From assembly GCA_050246015.1 (NCBI GenBank), contig JBFWWU010000001.1:186001-250000 (forward strand): a DNA stretch of 64,000 nucleotides, given 5' to 3'. Under the pieces are notes generated by a model. It made no database searches. It was not told the origin of the DNA and was given only the letters and a program-made list of their open reading frames with translations. Source of the DNA: JTS-AC122 sp050246015 (GTDB lineage: Bacteria; Planctomycetota; Phycisphaerae; Phycisphaerales; UBA1924). Both the position numbers and the translations under genes were made by a program. The stretch's first letter is position 1. Every line of letters begins with the position of its first letter. Positions 9,036-19,700 of this stretch are shown in pieces.

Positions 9036-9063
9036 TTGCTTTCTTCCTCTTTTTATCGATAAT
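9036..9063 (+). promoter_or_regulatory. Candidate promoter of the rrf2-type gene
   Basis: TTGCTT (9036-9041), a 16-base spacer, then GATAAT (9058-9063), upstream of the regulator start at 9145. It lies within the same AT-rich divergent region, about 20 bases from the oxidase -35 box. Confidence 0.45.
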
Positions 9064-9144
9064 ATCTTCGCAGGAACAAACATCGATGGCCGCATGGGCG
9101 AGTTTTCGATATTTGTTCGAGTTGCGTACGCATGGAGATGGGGC

Positions 9145-9558
9145 ATGCTCAACCAAGCCGTTGGATACGCCGCGTCCGCCCTCGGGTACGTCGCAAACAC
9201 CAAGGGCCGCACGGCACTCGTGAAGGAGATCGCCGAGGCGTGCGGTATACCATCGCCCTATCTTGCCAAAATTATCCATTCTCTCTCAAAATCGGGGATC
9301 GTGACCACCCAACGCGGCATCGGCGGCGGCGTGACGCTGGCGCGCCCCGCCGAACAACTGACGCTCTGGGAACTTTGCCAGGCCATGAACGATCCGATCA
9401 TTCATGCCAGGTGCATGTTGGGGACGGCTCAATGCTCCGACGAGCGCGCCTGCCCGGCACACGCGTTCTGGAAAGAGCACCGGGCCCAGCACATGGAGTT
9501 CCTGATGCGAACCACCATCGCCGACGTCGCGGCCTTTGAGATGAGCCGTCGGCAGTAA
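9145..9558 (+). CDS. Rrf2-family transcriptional regulator, Fe-S type
   Basis: A 137-residue winged-helix regulator. Residues 1-80 show the Rrf2 pattern: YVANTKGRT, VKEIAEACGIPSPYLAKIIHSL as the recognition helix region, then the wing GIVTTQRGIGGGVTLARP. Three cysteines follow at C90, C97 and C103 (C-x6-C-x5-C), close to the cluster-binding pattern of IscR/NsrR-type members, so a redox, iron or NO-sensing Fe-S cluster is likely. I chose ATG 9145 (MLNQAVGYAAS), preceded by GGAGATGGGG, over an upstream in-frame start because Rrf2 proteins begin here. Divergent from ccoNO, with inverted repeats on that promoter, it probably controls the cbb3 operon, taking the place FNR often has elsewhere. Confidence 0.88.
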   Translation: MLNQAVGYAASALGYVANTKGRTALVKEIAEACGIPSPYLAKIIHSLSKSGIVTTQRGIGGGVTLARPAEQLTLWELCQAMNDPIIHARCMLGTAQCSDERACPAHAFWKEHRAQHMEFLMRTTIADVAAFEMSRRQ

Positions 9559-9680
9559 CCAAATAACCTCCGATTCCGTGACCCAGGCGCGATTCTTCGC
9601 GTTCTTGATGAAGTCTGTGTTAGACTCTTCACGGGCTGTCCGTACGCCTCGACTCCGCCGTCTGCATTGGGAGTGATCGC

Positions 9681-12392
9681 ATGCTCACGACGAACGACTT
9701 CCTTCGCGTCGCAATGGCCGCGCGCCGAATAGGGATCCTGCTGGTGGTGCTCGCGGCGAGCCTGGCCGGGCCGGCCCGCGCGCTGGCGCAGACGACGGCG
9801 TGGTTCTTCTATGGCCCGAGCGGGCCGCAGTTTCGCTCGGGGGCGAGGCTCGCGTACGACTCGGCGCGCGGCGTGACGGTCTTCTTCGGAGGGTACAACA
9901 ACTCCTTCAACAACGATACCTGGGAATGGAACGGGACCACCTGGACGCAACGGGTGGTCAGCGGGCCAGCACCCAGAACCTCCTACGCGATGGCCTACGA
10001 CTCGGCGCGCGGCGTCTCCGTTCTGTACGGCGGAACCGGACCCACCAACTACGGCGATACGTGGGAATGGAACGGCACCACCTGGACCCAGCGACCAGTC
10101 AGCGGACCGGGCAATCGGTATCAGAGCGCGCTGGCGTATGACTCCGCGCGCGGTGTCAGCGTCTTTTTCGGCGGCTTCGACGGGGGCTGGTGGACCGGCG
10201 ACACGTGGGAATGGAACGGAACGACATGGACCCAGCGGCTCGTGAGCGGGCCGTCGATCCGCGCTTCCCACGCGATGGCGTATGACTCGGCGCGCGGCGT
10301 GACCGTCCTCTTCGGCGGGTTCTTCAATGGAACTCCGAACGCCGAAACCTGGGAATGGAACGGGACATCCTGGACGCAGCGGCTCGTCAGCGGGCCATCG
10401 CCCAGAGGCTCGCACTCGATGACGTACGACTCCGTACGCGGCGTCACCGTGCTGTTCGGCGGGCTCATCGCCGGCGGCTTCGTCAACAACGAGACCTGGG
10501 AGTGGGACGGGACCACGTGGACCCAGCGCACGATCAGTTCGCCCGCCGCTCGACACAACCAGGGTATGGCCTTTGATTCGGCACGCGCCGCGACGGTGAT
10601 GTTCGGCGGGGATACCGGCGTCTTCTACCTCTTTGGCACGTCGGAACTCAAACCCTGCACGGCGGCCTCGATCACGACACAGCCGACGCCCCAGTCGGTC
10701 TGCCCCGCCAATCCGGCGACGTTTTCAATCACTGCGAGCGGATCGGCCCCGATCTCCTATCAGTGGCAGAAGCGGATCAACAACGTCTACACCAACGTAT
10801 TCGATGGAAACACCGGATACGGCGGCATGTACAGCGGCGCCCAGACGCCAACGCTGACTATCTCGGCGGTCTTTCCGGGCGATCTGGAGTTGTACCGCTG
10901 CGTCATCTCCAACCCGTGCGCCACCGTGAACTCCAGCGAGGTCGCGCTGGCGTTCACGCCCGACGCGTCGATCGCCATGCAGCCGGGACCGCAGTCGCCG
11001 TGCTTCGGCGGCACCGCGACCTTCAGCGTCACCGCTTCTCCGATCAGTCTTCCGTACACGTACCAGTGGCAGAAGCGAAACCCGATCTTCGTCAACGTCT
11101 ACAACGACATCTTCAACGGGCCAACCGGCAACGGCGGCACCTATGGCGGAACCCAAACTGACACACTGACCATCAACGGCGTTTTTCCGAACGACCTGGG
11201 CGAGTTCCGATGCGTGGTGAACGCGCCGTGCCAGTCGATCATCAGCAACGATGCTTCTCTCTACGGACCGCCTTCGCCGGTGGTCACGTCGGGGCCGATC
11301 GTGACCTCCGGGTGCGCCGGGGGCACCGGCGTGCTCTCGATCACCGCGGACCCGCTCGGGAGCACGTACCAGTGGCAGCGGTACGTGGGGCCGTGCGTTC
11401 TGTGCTACGTGGACGTCGCCAACGGTCCCACCGGCAACGGCGGAACACTTTCAGGCGCCCAGTCGCCGACGCTCACGCTCACGGGGCTCAACCTATTCGA
11501 TACATTTGTGCAGTATCGCTGCATCGTGACCGGTCCGTGCCCGAACACACCGCTCGCGGCGAGCGCCGACACGTTCTTCACGATCACGGATCCGCCGCTC
11601 GCCGCCGCGCCGGCGCCATCGGAAGTGTGCCCCGGCGGGACCGTGTCGATCAGCATGAACACGCAGAACGTCACCAGTTTCCTCTGGGAGTATTACAGCA
11701 CGCCGCTGAGTATCTGGATCCCGATCAGCGACGGCCCGTTCACGGATTTCCCGGCGGGGTTCTCGTGCACGTTCAGCGGCACGGCCACCGACACGATCAC
11801 TCTCTCGAACACGTTTCTGGGCGCTCCGACTTCGTTCCGATTCAGCGGCGGGAACATCTGCCAGATCCTCGCGCCGATCCAGGCGTCACTCGACTACGCG
11901 GGTCCACCGGTCATCACGACCCACCCAGTCACGACCAACTACTGCCACGGGCAGCCCTCGTCGTTCACGGTCGGCGCGAGTTCGCAGTTGCCGCTGACGT
12001 ACCAGTGGCAGTTGTTCCACTTCGCGCTGAACCAGTGGATCAACCTGAACGACGGGTTCTACATCGGCGGGGCGACGGGGCTGAGCGGGACGATCTCCGG
12101 GTCGTTGACGCCGACGCTGACGTTCACGCTGGCGACCGTGGGCACGGTCGCGCCGAACCAGCCGTTCCGGTGCATCGTGTCGAACGGTTGCCAGCAAGCC
12201 ACGTCAAACTCGGCGAACCTGCACATCTGCATCGCCGACGTGACCTGCGACGGGATCATCACGTCGCAGGACTTCTTTGATTTCCTCACGGCGTTCTTCG
12301 GCAGTCAGCCCGCCGCGGACGTGAACACCGACTTCCAGGTGAACTCGCAGGACTACTTCGATTTCCTCACGGCGTTCTTCAACGGGTGTTGA
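9681..12392 (+). CDS. Secreted kelch-propeller / Ig-like protein with dockerin-like tag
   Basis: A 903-residue exported protein. There is a signal peptide to about residue 37 (ending ARALAQ). Six repeats built on AYDSARGV-x-V-x-FGG, with DTWEWNGTTWTQR between them, form a six-bladed kelch-like propeller (about 40-320). Five Ig-like domains follow, marked by TYQWQ and YRC(I/V)…PC patterns (about 330-845). The C-terminus has two calcium-loop-like motifs with SQDFFDFLTAFF and SQDYFDFLTAFF and ends NGC, the dockerin-like tag shared with three other proteins here. The start has GGGAG about 8 bases upstream. Likely an extracellular or cell-surface protein; the ligand is unknown. Confidence 0.85.
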   Translation: MLTTNDFLRVAMAARRIGILLVVLAASLAGPARALAQTTAWFFYGPSGPQFRSGARLAYDSARGVTVFFGGYNNSFNNDTWEWNGTTWTQRVVSGPAPRTSYAMAYDSARGVSVLYGGTGPTNYGDTWEWNGTTWTQRPVSGPGNRYQSALAYDSARGVSVFFGGFDGGWWTGDTWEWNGTTWTQRLVSGPSIRASHAMAYDSARGVTVLFGGFFNGTPNAETWEWNGTSWTQRLVSGPSPRGSHSMTYDSVRGVTVLFGGLIAGGFVNNETWEWDGTTWTQRTISSPAARHNQGMAFDSARAATVMFGGDTGVFYLFGTSELKPCTAASITTQPTPQSVCPANPATFSITASGSAPISYQWQKRINNVYTNVFDGNTGYGGMYSGAQTPTLTISAVFPGDLELYRCVISNPCATVNSSEVALAFTPDASIAMQPGPQSPCFGGTATFSVTASPISLPYTYQWQKRNPIFVNVYNDIFNGPTGNGGTYGGTQTDTLTINGVFPNDLGEFRCVVNAPCQSIISNDASLYGPPSPVVTSGPIVTSGCAGGTGVLSITADPLGSTYQWQRYVGPCVLCYVDVANGPTGNGGTLSGAQSPTLTLTGLNLFDTFVQYRCIVTGPCPNTPLAASADTFFTITDPPLAAAPAPSEVCPGGTVSISMNTQNVTSFLWEYYSTPLSIWIPISDGPFTDFPAGFSCTFSGTATDTITLSNTFLGAPTSFRFSGGNICQILAPIQASLDYAGPPVITTHPVTTNYCHGQPSSFTVGASSQLPLTYQWQLFHFALNQWINLNDGFYIGGATGLSGTISGSLTPTLTFTLATVGTVAPNQPFRCIVSNGCQQATSNSANLHICIADVTCDGIITSQDFFDFLTAFFGSQPAADVNTDFQVNSQDYFDFLTAFFNGC

Positions 12393-12455
12393 AGTCGGCC
12401 GCCGCGCCGCGTCGGATGAGGCACGAGGGACCCGGCGCGAGCGGGGCGGATGGAT

Positions 12456-13250
12456 CTAGCAGCCGCCCAGGAACTGCGTGAGGAACAGGAAGAAGTCGGC
12501 CGAGTCGGTGATGCCGTCGGCGTTGTAGTCGGCCTGTCCCGACAGGAAATCCGAGACGAAGTCGAGGAAGTCGGTGCTGTCAACCATCGAGTCGCCGTTC
12601 CAATCGAGCCGGCACTGCACCTGGGTCGGGATCGAGAGGGTGACGACGCAGGCGGCCGAGCCCTGGGCGGACTGTCCTCCCGGCGCGACGGCCCGAGGCT
12701 GCGCGCGGGCCGTCACGACGTACGAGCCCGCCGGCAGCGTGCCGGCGAGGTCAAACGCCGTGGACTCGTCGGTCGAACTGACCACCGAGTGGAGCGTCAC
12801 ACCGGCGGCGGTCGCGAGCCGAACGTCGCCGTAGGAGGCCGGGTGACCTGATTCGGCAACGAACCCGGCGAGCCGGTAGGGTGTTGGGTCGGCGCATGAG
12901 AAGCGGATCTCAAACAGCGACGTGGCCTGGGCGTTGAGCGTGTTGACGCCGGCGCCTGATACCTGCGCGTCACCGGCGCCGGAGAAGGCCATGCTCATCG
13001 AGTCCATGGCCGAGACCTGCGTGCAGCGCGAGTGCCAAGACTCGATGCCGTTCTGGACGTCGATCTCCGCTCCGCCTTCATAGAGGCCGAAGGGCACATG
13101 CGGGACCTCGTACGAGGACCCGCTGCCGTTGCCGGAGAAGAACGCGCTGCAGCGGCGTCCATCCACGGTGTAGGAGAACACGGATTGCGCCGGGCACAAG
13201 CCTGAAGCAATGAGGACGGCGGGAAGCGCGACGAGTGCAACACGATTCAT
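12456..13250 (-). CDS. Secreted protein with dockerin-like C-terminal tag
   Basis: A 264-residue protein of unknown function. It has a signal peptide (about 1-22, MNRVALVALPAVLIASGLCPA), a central domain of about 180 residues with no motif I recognise, and a C-terminal dockerin-like pair: DWNGDSMVDSTDFLDFV and DYNADGITDSADFFLFL, ending FLGGC. I chose ATG 13250 because AAGGAG lies 7 bases upstream; a TTG one codon earlier is less likely. It converges on the preceding kelch/Ig gene with only 63 bases between the stops, and carries the same type of tag, so both are probably sorted by the same route. Confidence 0.8.
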   Translation of the reverse strand: MNRVALVALPAVLIASGLCPAQSVFSYTVDGRRCSAFFSGNGSGSSYEVPHVPFGLYEGGAEIDVQNGIESWHSRCTQVSAMDSMSMAFSGAGDAQVSGAGVNTLNAQATSLFEIRFSCADPTPYRLAGFVAESGHPASYGDVRLATAAGVTLHSVVSSTDESTAFDLAGTLPAGSYVVTARAQPRAVAPGGQSAQGSAACVVTLSIPTQVQCRLDWNGDSMVDSTDFLDFVSDFLSGQADYNADGITDSADFFLFLTQFLGGC

Positions 13251-13767
13251 CAACTTACTCCTTGGTAAGCCGTGGGCTGAACAACCGGACTGGCTGGATT
13301 GGATAGGAGCGGGCGGGACAACCTCGATTCGGGGCCACCCACCAGCAGGCCTATGTGCTACTCCATCGAGCGCGGAGTATCCGTCGGGTTGATGATTGCA
13401 TGGTGGATTCCACGCTCAAGTCGCCAGGGGCAAAGACGAGCGAGAATTGCGCCGCGCGACCCCTTGTTCCGGCAGGAAGGGTTCTTCGGGCGTTGCTGAA
13501 CATGGCCAGCGTGTTTCGAGCATGCATGCGTTCCAGCGTGGATGCCTGGCGGCGGCGTCGCGCAACTCCTGCCGCGACGCCCGTGCATGTGAGTTCTCGC
13601 GGGGCCGCGCTTGGGTTTCCGCGCGCAATGGCCGATAGTGCGACGTTCGACGCGGTGGTTTGGATTTCATCCGCTCACCAGACAAGGCGGTTCGGCGGCT
13701 CTCGTGGGCCGCCCGGTCTTGCCACCCCGTCAACGACTCCCAGAGATTCCACAACATGGAGAATCCA
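13251..13767. other. Intergenic region between divergent surface-protein genes
   Basis: 517 bases without a convincing gene. Open frames here are short and have GC-rich antisense character. It should contain promoters for both flanking genes, but I found no strong -35/-10 pair. The only clear sites are the ribosome sites at each end: AAGGAG at 13256-13261 on the minus strand and GGAG at 13758-13761 on the plus strand. Confidence 0.6.
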
Positions 13768-16700
13768 ATGAACGAAGCGAACCGCCAACGCACTCTCGCC
13801 GCCACTCGCTCACGCCGCGCTTCGTTGCCGCTTCGCGGTGAACTGGAACTGCTCGAGGCGCGACAACTTCTGACGAGCGCGCCGATCGGCGGTTCGATCC
13901 TCTTCGTTGACCACGACGTGCTCGATGCGGGATCGCTCCGATCGCTCCCCGGGACCGAGGTCGTGTTCCTGGATGCGCGGCGTGACGGGATTTCGCAGGT
14001 TTCCGAAGCGCTGGCGGGCCGCCGCGGGCTGGACTCGATCGGGTTCGTGTCGCACGGCACGGCGGGCGAGTTCGGGCTCGGCGCCACGCGGCTGGACGCG
14101 CTCACGCTGCATGACCTGGCGGGCGCGGTGGCTGGATGGGGCGACTCGTTGAGCGAGAACGGCGACATCGCGCTCTGGGGCTGCGACGTCGCCAGCGATG
14201 CCGCCGGACGCGCCTTCGTGCGCGACCTGGCGTCGATCACCCGCGCGGACGTGGCGGCGTCGATCAACTCGACGGGCAACCGGTTCGCCGGGAGCGACTG
14301 GGTGCTGGAATACCGAGTGGGCGAGGTGTCCGCGCCGTCGCTGGCGACGCCGTTCAAGCCGACCTATCGCTACACGCTGGGCACGCCGAACTCGGCGCCG
14401 ATGATCTCGGGGACGACGCCGTTCCAAGGGGTTCCGGATTCCGACACCATCAGCCCGTTCACCGATGCGGTGATCGCCGACGCGGACAACGACACGCTGG
14501 CGATCAGCGTCACGCTCGACGATGAGGCCAAGGGCGTGTTCACGCCCGCGTCGCTGACGGCGTCGGGGTTTGTCAGCGTCGGCGGTGGGATGTACACGTT
14601 CGCCGGGACACCGAGCGCGGCGACCGCGGCGCTCGTGCAACTCGTGTTCGATCCGACCGACAACCGCGTGACGCCCGGGGGGACGGAACTGACGACGTTC
14701 ACGATCGAGGCCGACGACGGCGCCGCGGCGCCCGTCAGCGACAGCAACACGAGCGTCTTCTCGGTGTCGATCAACGATGCGCCGGTGATCGGGGGCGTGT
14801 CGGCGCTGATCGCGGTGGCGGACACGGGCACAGCGCGGCCGTTCCCCAACGTGACGTTTGCCGACGCCGACAATCCCGCGCAGACGCTGAGCGTGAGTGT
14901 CTCGCTGGATGACGCGGCCAAGGGGGTGTTCACGCCGGCCTCGCTGGCGACGTCCGGGTTTGCCGACGCCGGCGGCGGGGTGTACACGTTCAGCGGGACG
15001 GCGAGCGCAGCGCAGACCGCTATCCGCCAGCTCTACTTCGATCCGACCAACAACCGCGTGGCGCCGGGCATGACCGAGGTGACGACGTTTACGATCAGCG
15101 TCGATGACGGGGTGGCGCCGGCGGTCACGAACAACCAGACCCGGGTGTACTCGGTCTCCGTCAATGACGCGCCGACGATCGGCGGCGCGTCCGCCGGGCA
15201 GGCGGTCAACGACAACTCCACGCTGACGCCGTTCAGCGCCGTGACCATCGGCGACGTGGACAACCCCGCGCAGACGCTGAGCGTCAGCGTCACGCTGGAC
15301 AGTTCCGCCAAGGGCGTCTTCACCAGCGCGTCGCTCATGGCGTCGGGCTTCACCGACGCGGGCGGCGGGTTGTACACGCGCACCGGAACCGCCGCGACCG
15401 TGCAGGCCGCCATCCGCATGCTCGCCTTCGACCCGACCAACAACCGGGTCGCGGTCGGCATGACGGAGACGACGACGTTCACGATCAGCGTGAGCGACGG
15501 GCTCGCCTCGCCGCAGGCGAACAACACGACGACGGTGGTTTCAACGAGCATCAACGACGCGCCGACGATCGGGGGCACGACCGCCGGCCAGATGGTGAAT
15601 GAAACAGCGACCGTGATGCCGTTCTCCGCCGCGACGATCGCCGAGGTGGATGTCGGGCAGACCGTCGATGTCAGCGTCACGCTCGACGATTCCAACAAGG
15701 GGGTGTTCACCGCGGCGTCGCTGATGGCGTCGGGATTCAGCGACATGGGCGGGGGCGTGTACACGCTCGCGGGCGTGACGGGAGCGGCGGCGCAGACCGC
15801 CATCCGCCAACTCGTCTTCGATCCCGCCGACAACCGCGTGGACACCGGCATGACCGAGACCACAACGTTCACGATCAGCGTGGACGACGGCGTCGCGGTG
15901 GCCGTGACGGACAATACGACCACTGTTGTATCCACCGCCGTGAATGAAGCGCCGACCATCGGCGGCGTGAGCGCCGGCCAGGCGGTGAACGACAACGCGA
16001 CCGTGTCGCCGCTTTCCGCGGTCACGATCGCCGACCCGGACACCCCCGGCGACACGCTCTCGGTCAGCGTGACGCTCGATGACTCAAGCAAGGGCGTGTT
16101 CACCGCGGCGTCGCTCATGGCGTCCGGCTTCGCGGACATGGGCGGCGGGGTGTACACGTTCTCCGGAAGCGCCGCCGCCGCACAGGCCGCGATCCGCCAA
16201 CTCGTCTTCGATCCCGCGGACAACCGGGTCGATCCGGGCATGACCGAGACAACGACGTTTTCCATCAGCGTCGATGACGGCGTGGCATCCCCGGCGACGA
16301 ACAACACGACGACCGTGGTCTCGACGAGCATCAACGATGCGCCGTCGATCGGCGGCGCCTCGGCCGGCCAGGCGGTGAACGACAACGCCACCGTGATGCC
16401 CTTCAGCGCGGTCACCATTTCCGACGCCGACTCCACACAGATGCTCCTCGTCACCGTCGATCTCGACGACGAGAACAAGGGTGTCTTCACCGCCGCTTCA
16501 CTGATGGCATCGGGGTTCACGGACAACGGCGGGGGCACGTATTCGCTCGCGGGCACGGCGTCGGCGCTGCAGGCGGCGATCCGGCAACTCGTCTTCAACC
16601 CCGCCGACAACCGTGTCGCGGTCGGCATGACCGAGACCACCACGTTCACCATCGCCGTGACGGATTTCGAGGCGTCTCCGGCAAGCGACAACACGACGAC

Positions 16701-19700
16701 GGTTGTCTCCACGAGCATCAATGATGCGCCGATGATCGGCGGCGTCACGAGCGGTCACACCGTGGACGACAACGACACGCTTCTGCCGTTCTCCGCCGTC
16801 ACCATCGTGGACGGCGATCCCACGCAGACGGTGGATGTCAGCGTGTCGCTTGATACCGCGGCCAAGGGCGTCTTCACCGCGGCGTCGCTCATGGCGTCGG
16901 GGTTCACGGACATGGGCGGCGGGGTGTACACGCTCACGGGCGTGGCCGCATCCGCGGCCCAGGCCGCCGTGCGTCAACTCGTGTTCGACCCGGCGAACGA
17001 CCGCGTCGCGCCGGGGATGACCGAGACCACGACGTTCACCATCAGCGTGGATGACGGCGTCGCGATGCCCGTCACCGACAACACGACCACCGTAGTATCA
17101 CTCAGCATCAACGATGCGCCGGTCATCGGCGCCACCAGCGCGGGGCAGGCGGTCAACGACAACGCGACGATCACGCCGTTCTCGTCGGTCACCATCTCCG
17201 ATCCGGACTCGCCGGCCCAGACGCAGACAGTCACCGTCGCGCTCGACAGCGCCGCCAACGGCGTCTTCACCGCCGCATCACTGATGGCATCCGGATTTGC
17301 CGACATGGGCGGCGGGGTGTACACGTTCTCGGGAACGGCGGCCGCGTCTCAGGCGGCGATCCGCCTGCTCGCGTTCGATCCCGCCAACGACCGCGTCGCC
17401 GTCGGCATGACCGAGACAACAACGTTCACGATCACGGTCAACGACGGCGTCGGGTCCGACGTCACCGACACCACCACCACCGTCATCTCCACGAGCATCA
17501 ACGACGCGCCCGTGATCGGCGGCGCCAGCGCCGGGCAGATGGTGAACGACACCTCGACCGTGCTGCCCTTCTCCGCCGTGACGATCGCCGACACGGACCC
17601 GGGCCAGTCGATCGATATCAGTGTGTCGCTCGATACGGCGGCCAAGGGCGTCTTTACCGCGGCGTCGCTGATGGTGTCGGGCTTTGCCGACATGGGCGGC
17701 GGGGTGTACACGCTCAGCGGCGTGAGCGCCGCGGCCGCGCAGGCCGCGATCCGTTTGCTCGCGTTCGATCCGGCCGACAACCGCGTCGCACCGGGGATGA
17801 CCGAGACCACGACGTTCACCATCAGCGTGGACGACGGCGTCGCGGCCCCCGTCACCGACAACACCACCACCGTCATCTCCACCAGCGTGAACGATGCGCC
17901 GTCGATCGGAGGGACGAGCGCGGGGCAGCCCGTCAACGACAACGCCACCGTCGCGCCGTTCGCGGCGGTCACCATCGCGGACGTCGATACCGGCCAGACG
18001 CTCACCGTCACCGTCACGCTCGACACCGCCGCCAAGGGTGTCTTCACCGCGGCGTCGCTCATGGCGTCGGGCTTCAGCGACGACGGCGGTGGCGTGTACT
18101 CGTTTACGGGCAGCGCGTCGGCGTCCCAGGCCGCGATCCGCCAACTTGTGTTCGATCCCGCCGACAACCGCGTCAATCCCGGCATGACGGAAACGACGAC
18201 CTTTACGATCAGCGTGGACGACGGCGTGGCAACCGCCGTCACCGACAACACCACCACCGTCGTGTCCACAAGCGTGAATGACGCGCCGTCGATCGGAGGC
18301 ACGAGCGCCGGACAGGCCGTGAACGACAACGCGACGCTCACGCCGTTCTCCTCGGTCACGATCGCCGACGCCGACTCGATGCAGACCCTGACCGTCACCG
18401 TCACGCTCGATGCCGCCGCCAAGGGTGTCTTCACCAGCGCGTCGCTCATGGCGTCGGGCTTCAGCGACGACGGCGGGGGCGCGTACTCCTTCATGGGCGC
18501 CGCGTCGGCGGCCCAGGCCGCGATTCGTCTGCTGGCGTTTGATCCGGCCAACGACCGCGTCGCCATCGGCATGACCGAGACGACGACGTTCACGATCAGC
18601 GTGGACGACGGGGTGGCGACCGCCGTCACCGACAACACCACGACCGTCGTATCCACGAGCGTGAACGACGCGCCCGCCATCGGCGGCGCGTCGGCGGGCC
18701 AGATGGTGAACGACGCCGACACCATCATGCCCTTCGCCACCATCACGATCGCTGATCCCGACAACCCGTCGCAGACGCAGACCGTATCGATCACGCTCGA
18801 TACCGCTGCGAAGGGCGTATTCACCTCGGCGTCGCTCATGGCCGCGGGATTCTCGGACATGGGCGGCGGGGTGTACACCTTCTCGGGATCGGCGGCGTCG
18901 GCGCAGAGCGGCATGCGACAACTCGTCTTCGATCCGACCGACAACCGCGTGAACCTCGGCCTGACCGAGACCACGACGTTCACCATCAGCGTCGATGACG
19001 GCGTCGCGGCGCCCGCCACCGATAACACGACCACTGTCATCTCGACGAACGTCAACGACCTGCCCACGATCGGCGCCACCAGCGCGGGCCAGGCCGTCAA
19101 CGACAACGCGACCGTCATGCCGTTTGCCTCTGTGACGATCGCTGATCCGGACGCGCCCGCGCAGACACAGACCGTGACCGTCACGCTCGACAGCGCGGCC
19201 AAGGGCGTCTTCACCGCGGCATCGCTCATGGCGTCGGGATTCAGCGACGACGGCGGCGGGGTCTATTCCTTCTCCGGAACCGCGGCCGCCGCTCAGTCCG
19301 CGATCCGACAACTCGTCTTCGATCCGACCAACGACCGCGTCGCCGTCGGCATGACCGAGACAACCACGTTCACCATCACCGTGAACGACGGCGCCGGGTC
19401 CGATGTTGCGGACAGCACGACGACCGTCGTTTCGACCAGCATCAACGACGCGCCGACGATCGGCGGCACCAGCGCCGGCCAGGGAGTCAACGAGAACGCC
19501 ACCATCACCCCGTTCGCCAGCGTCACCATCGCCGACACCGATCCATCGCAGAGCGTTATCGTCAGCGTCACCCTCGATGTCGCGAGCAAGGGCGTCTTCA
19601 CCGCCGCGTCGCTCATGGCGTCGGGCTTCACCGACGACGGCGGGGGCGTCTACTCGTTCACCGGCGCCGCGGCGCAGGCCCAGGCCGCCATCCGACTGCT

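Noticed and set aside
9612..9626. AGTCT-gtgtt-AGACT inverted repeat upstream of the kelch/Ig gene, considered as a second Rrf2 site.
   Set aside because: Half-site spacing differs from the repeats at the oxidase promoter and there is no obvious -35/-10 around it; too short to support alone.
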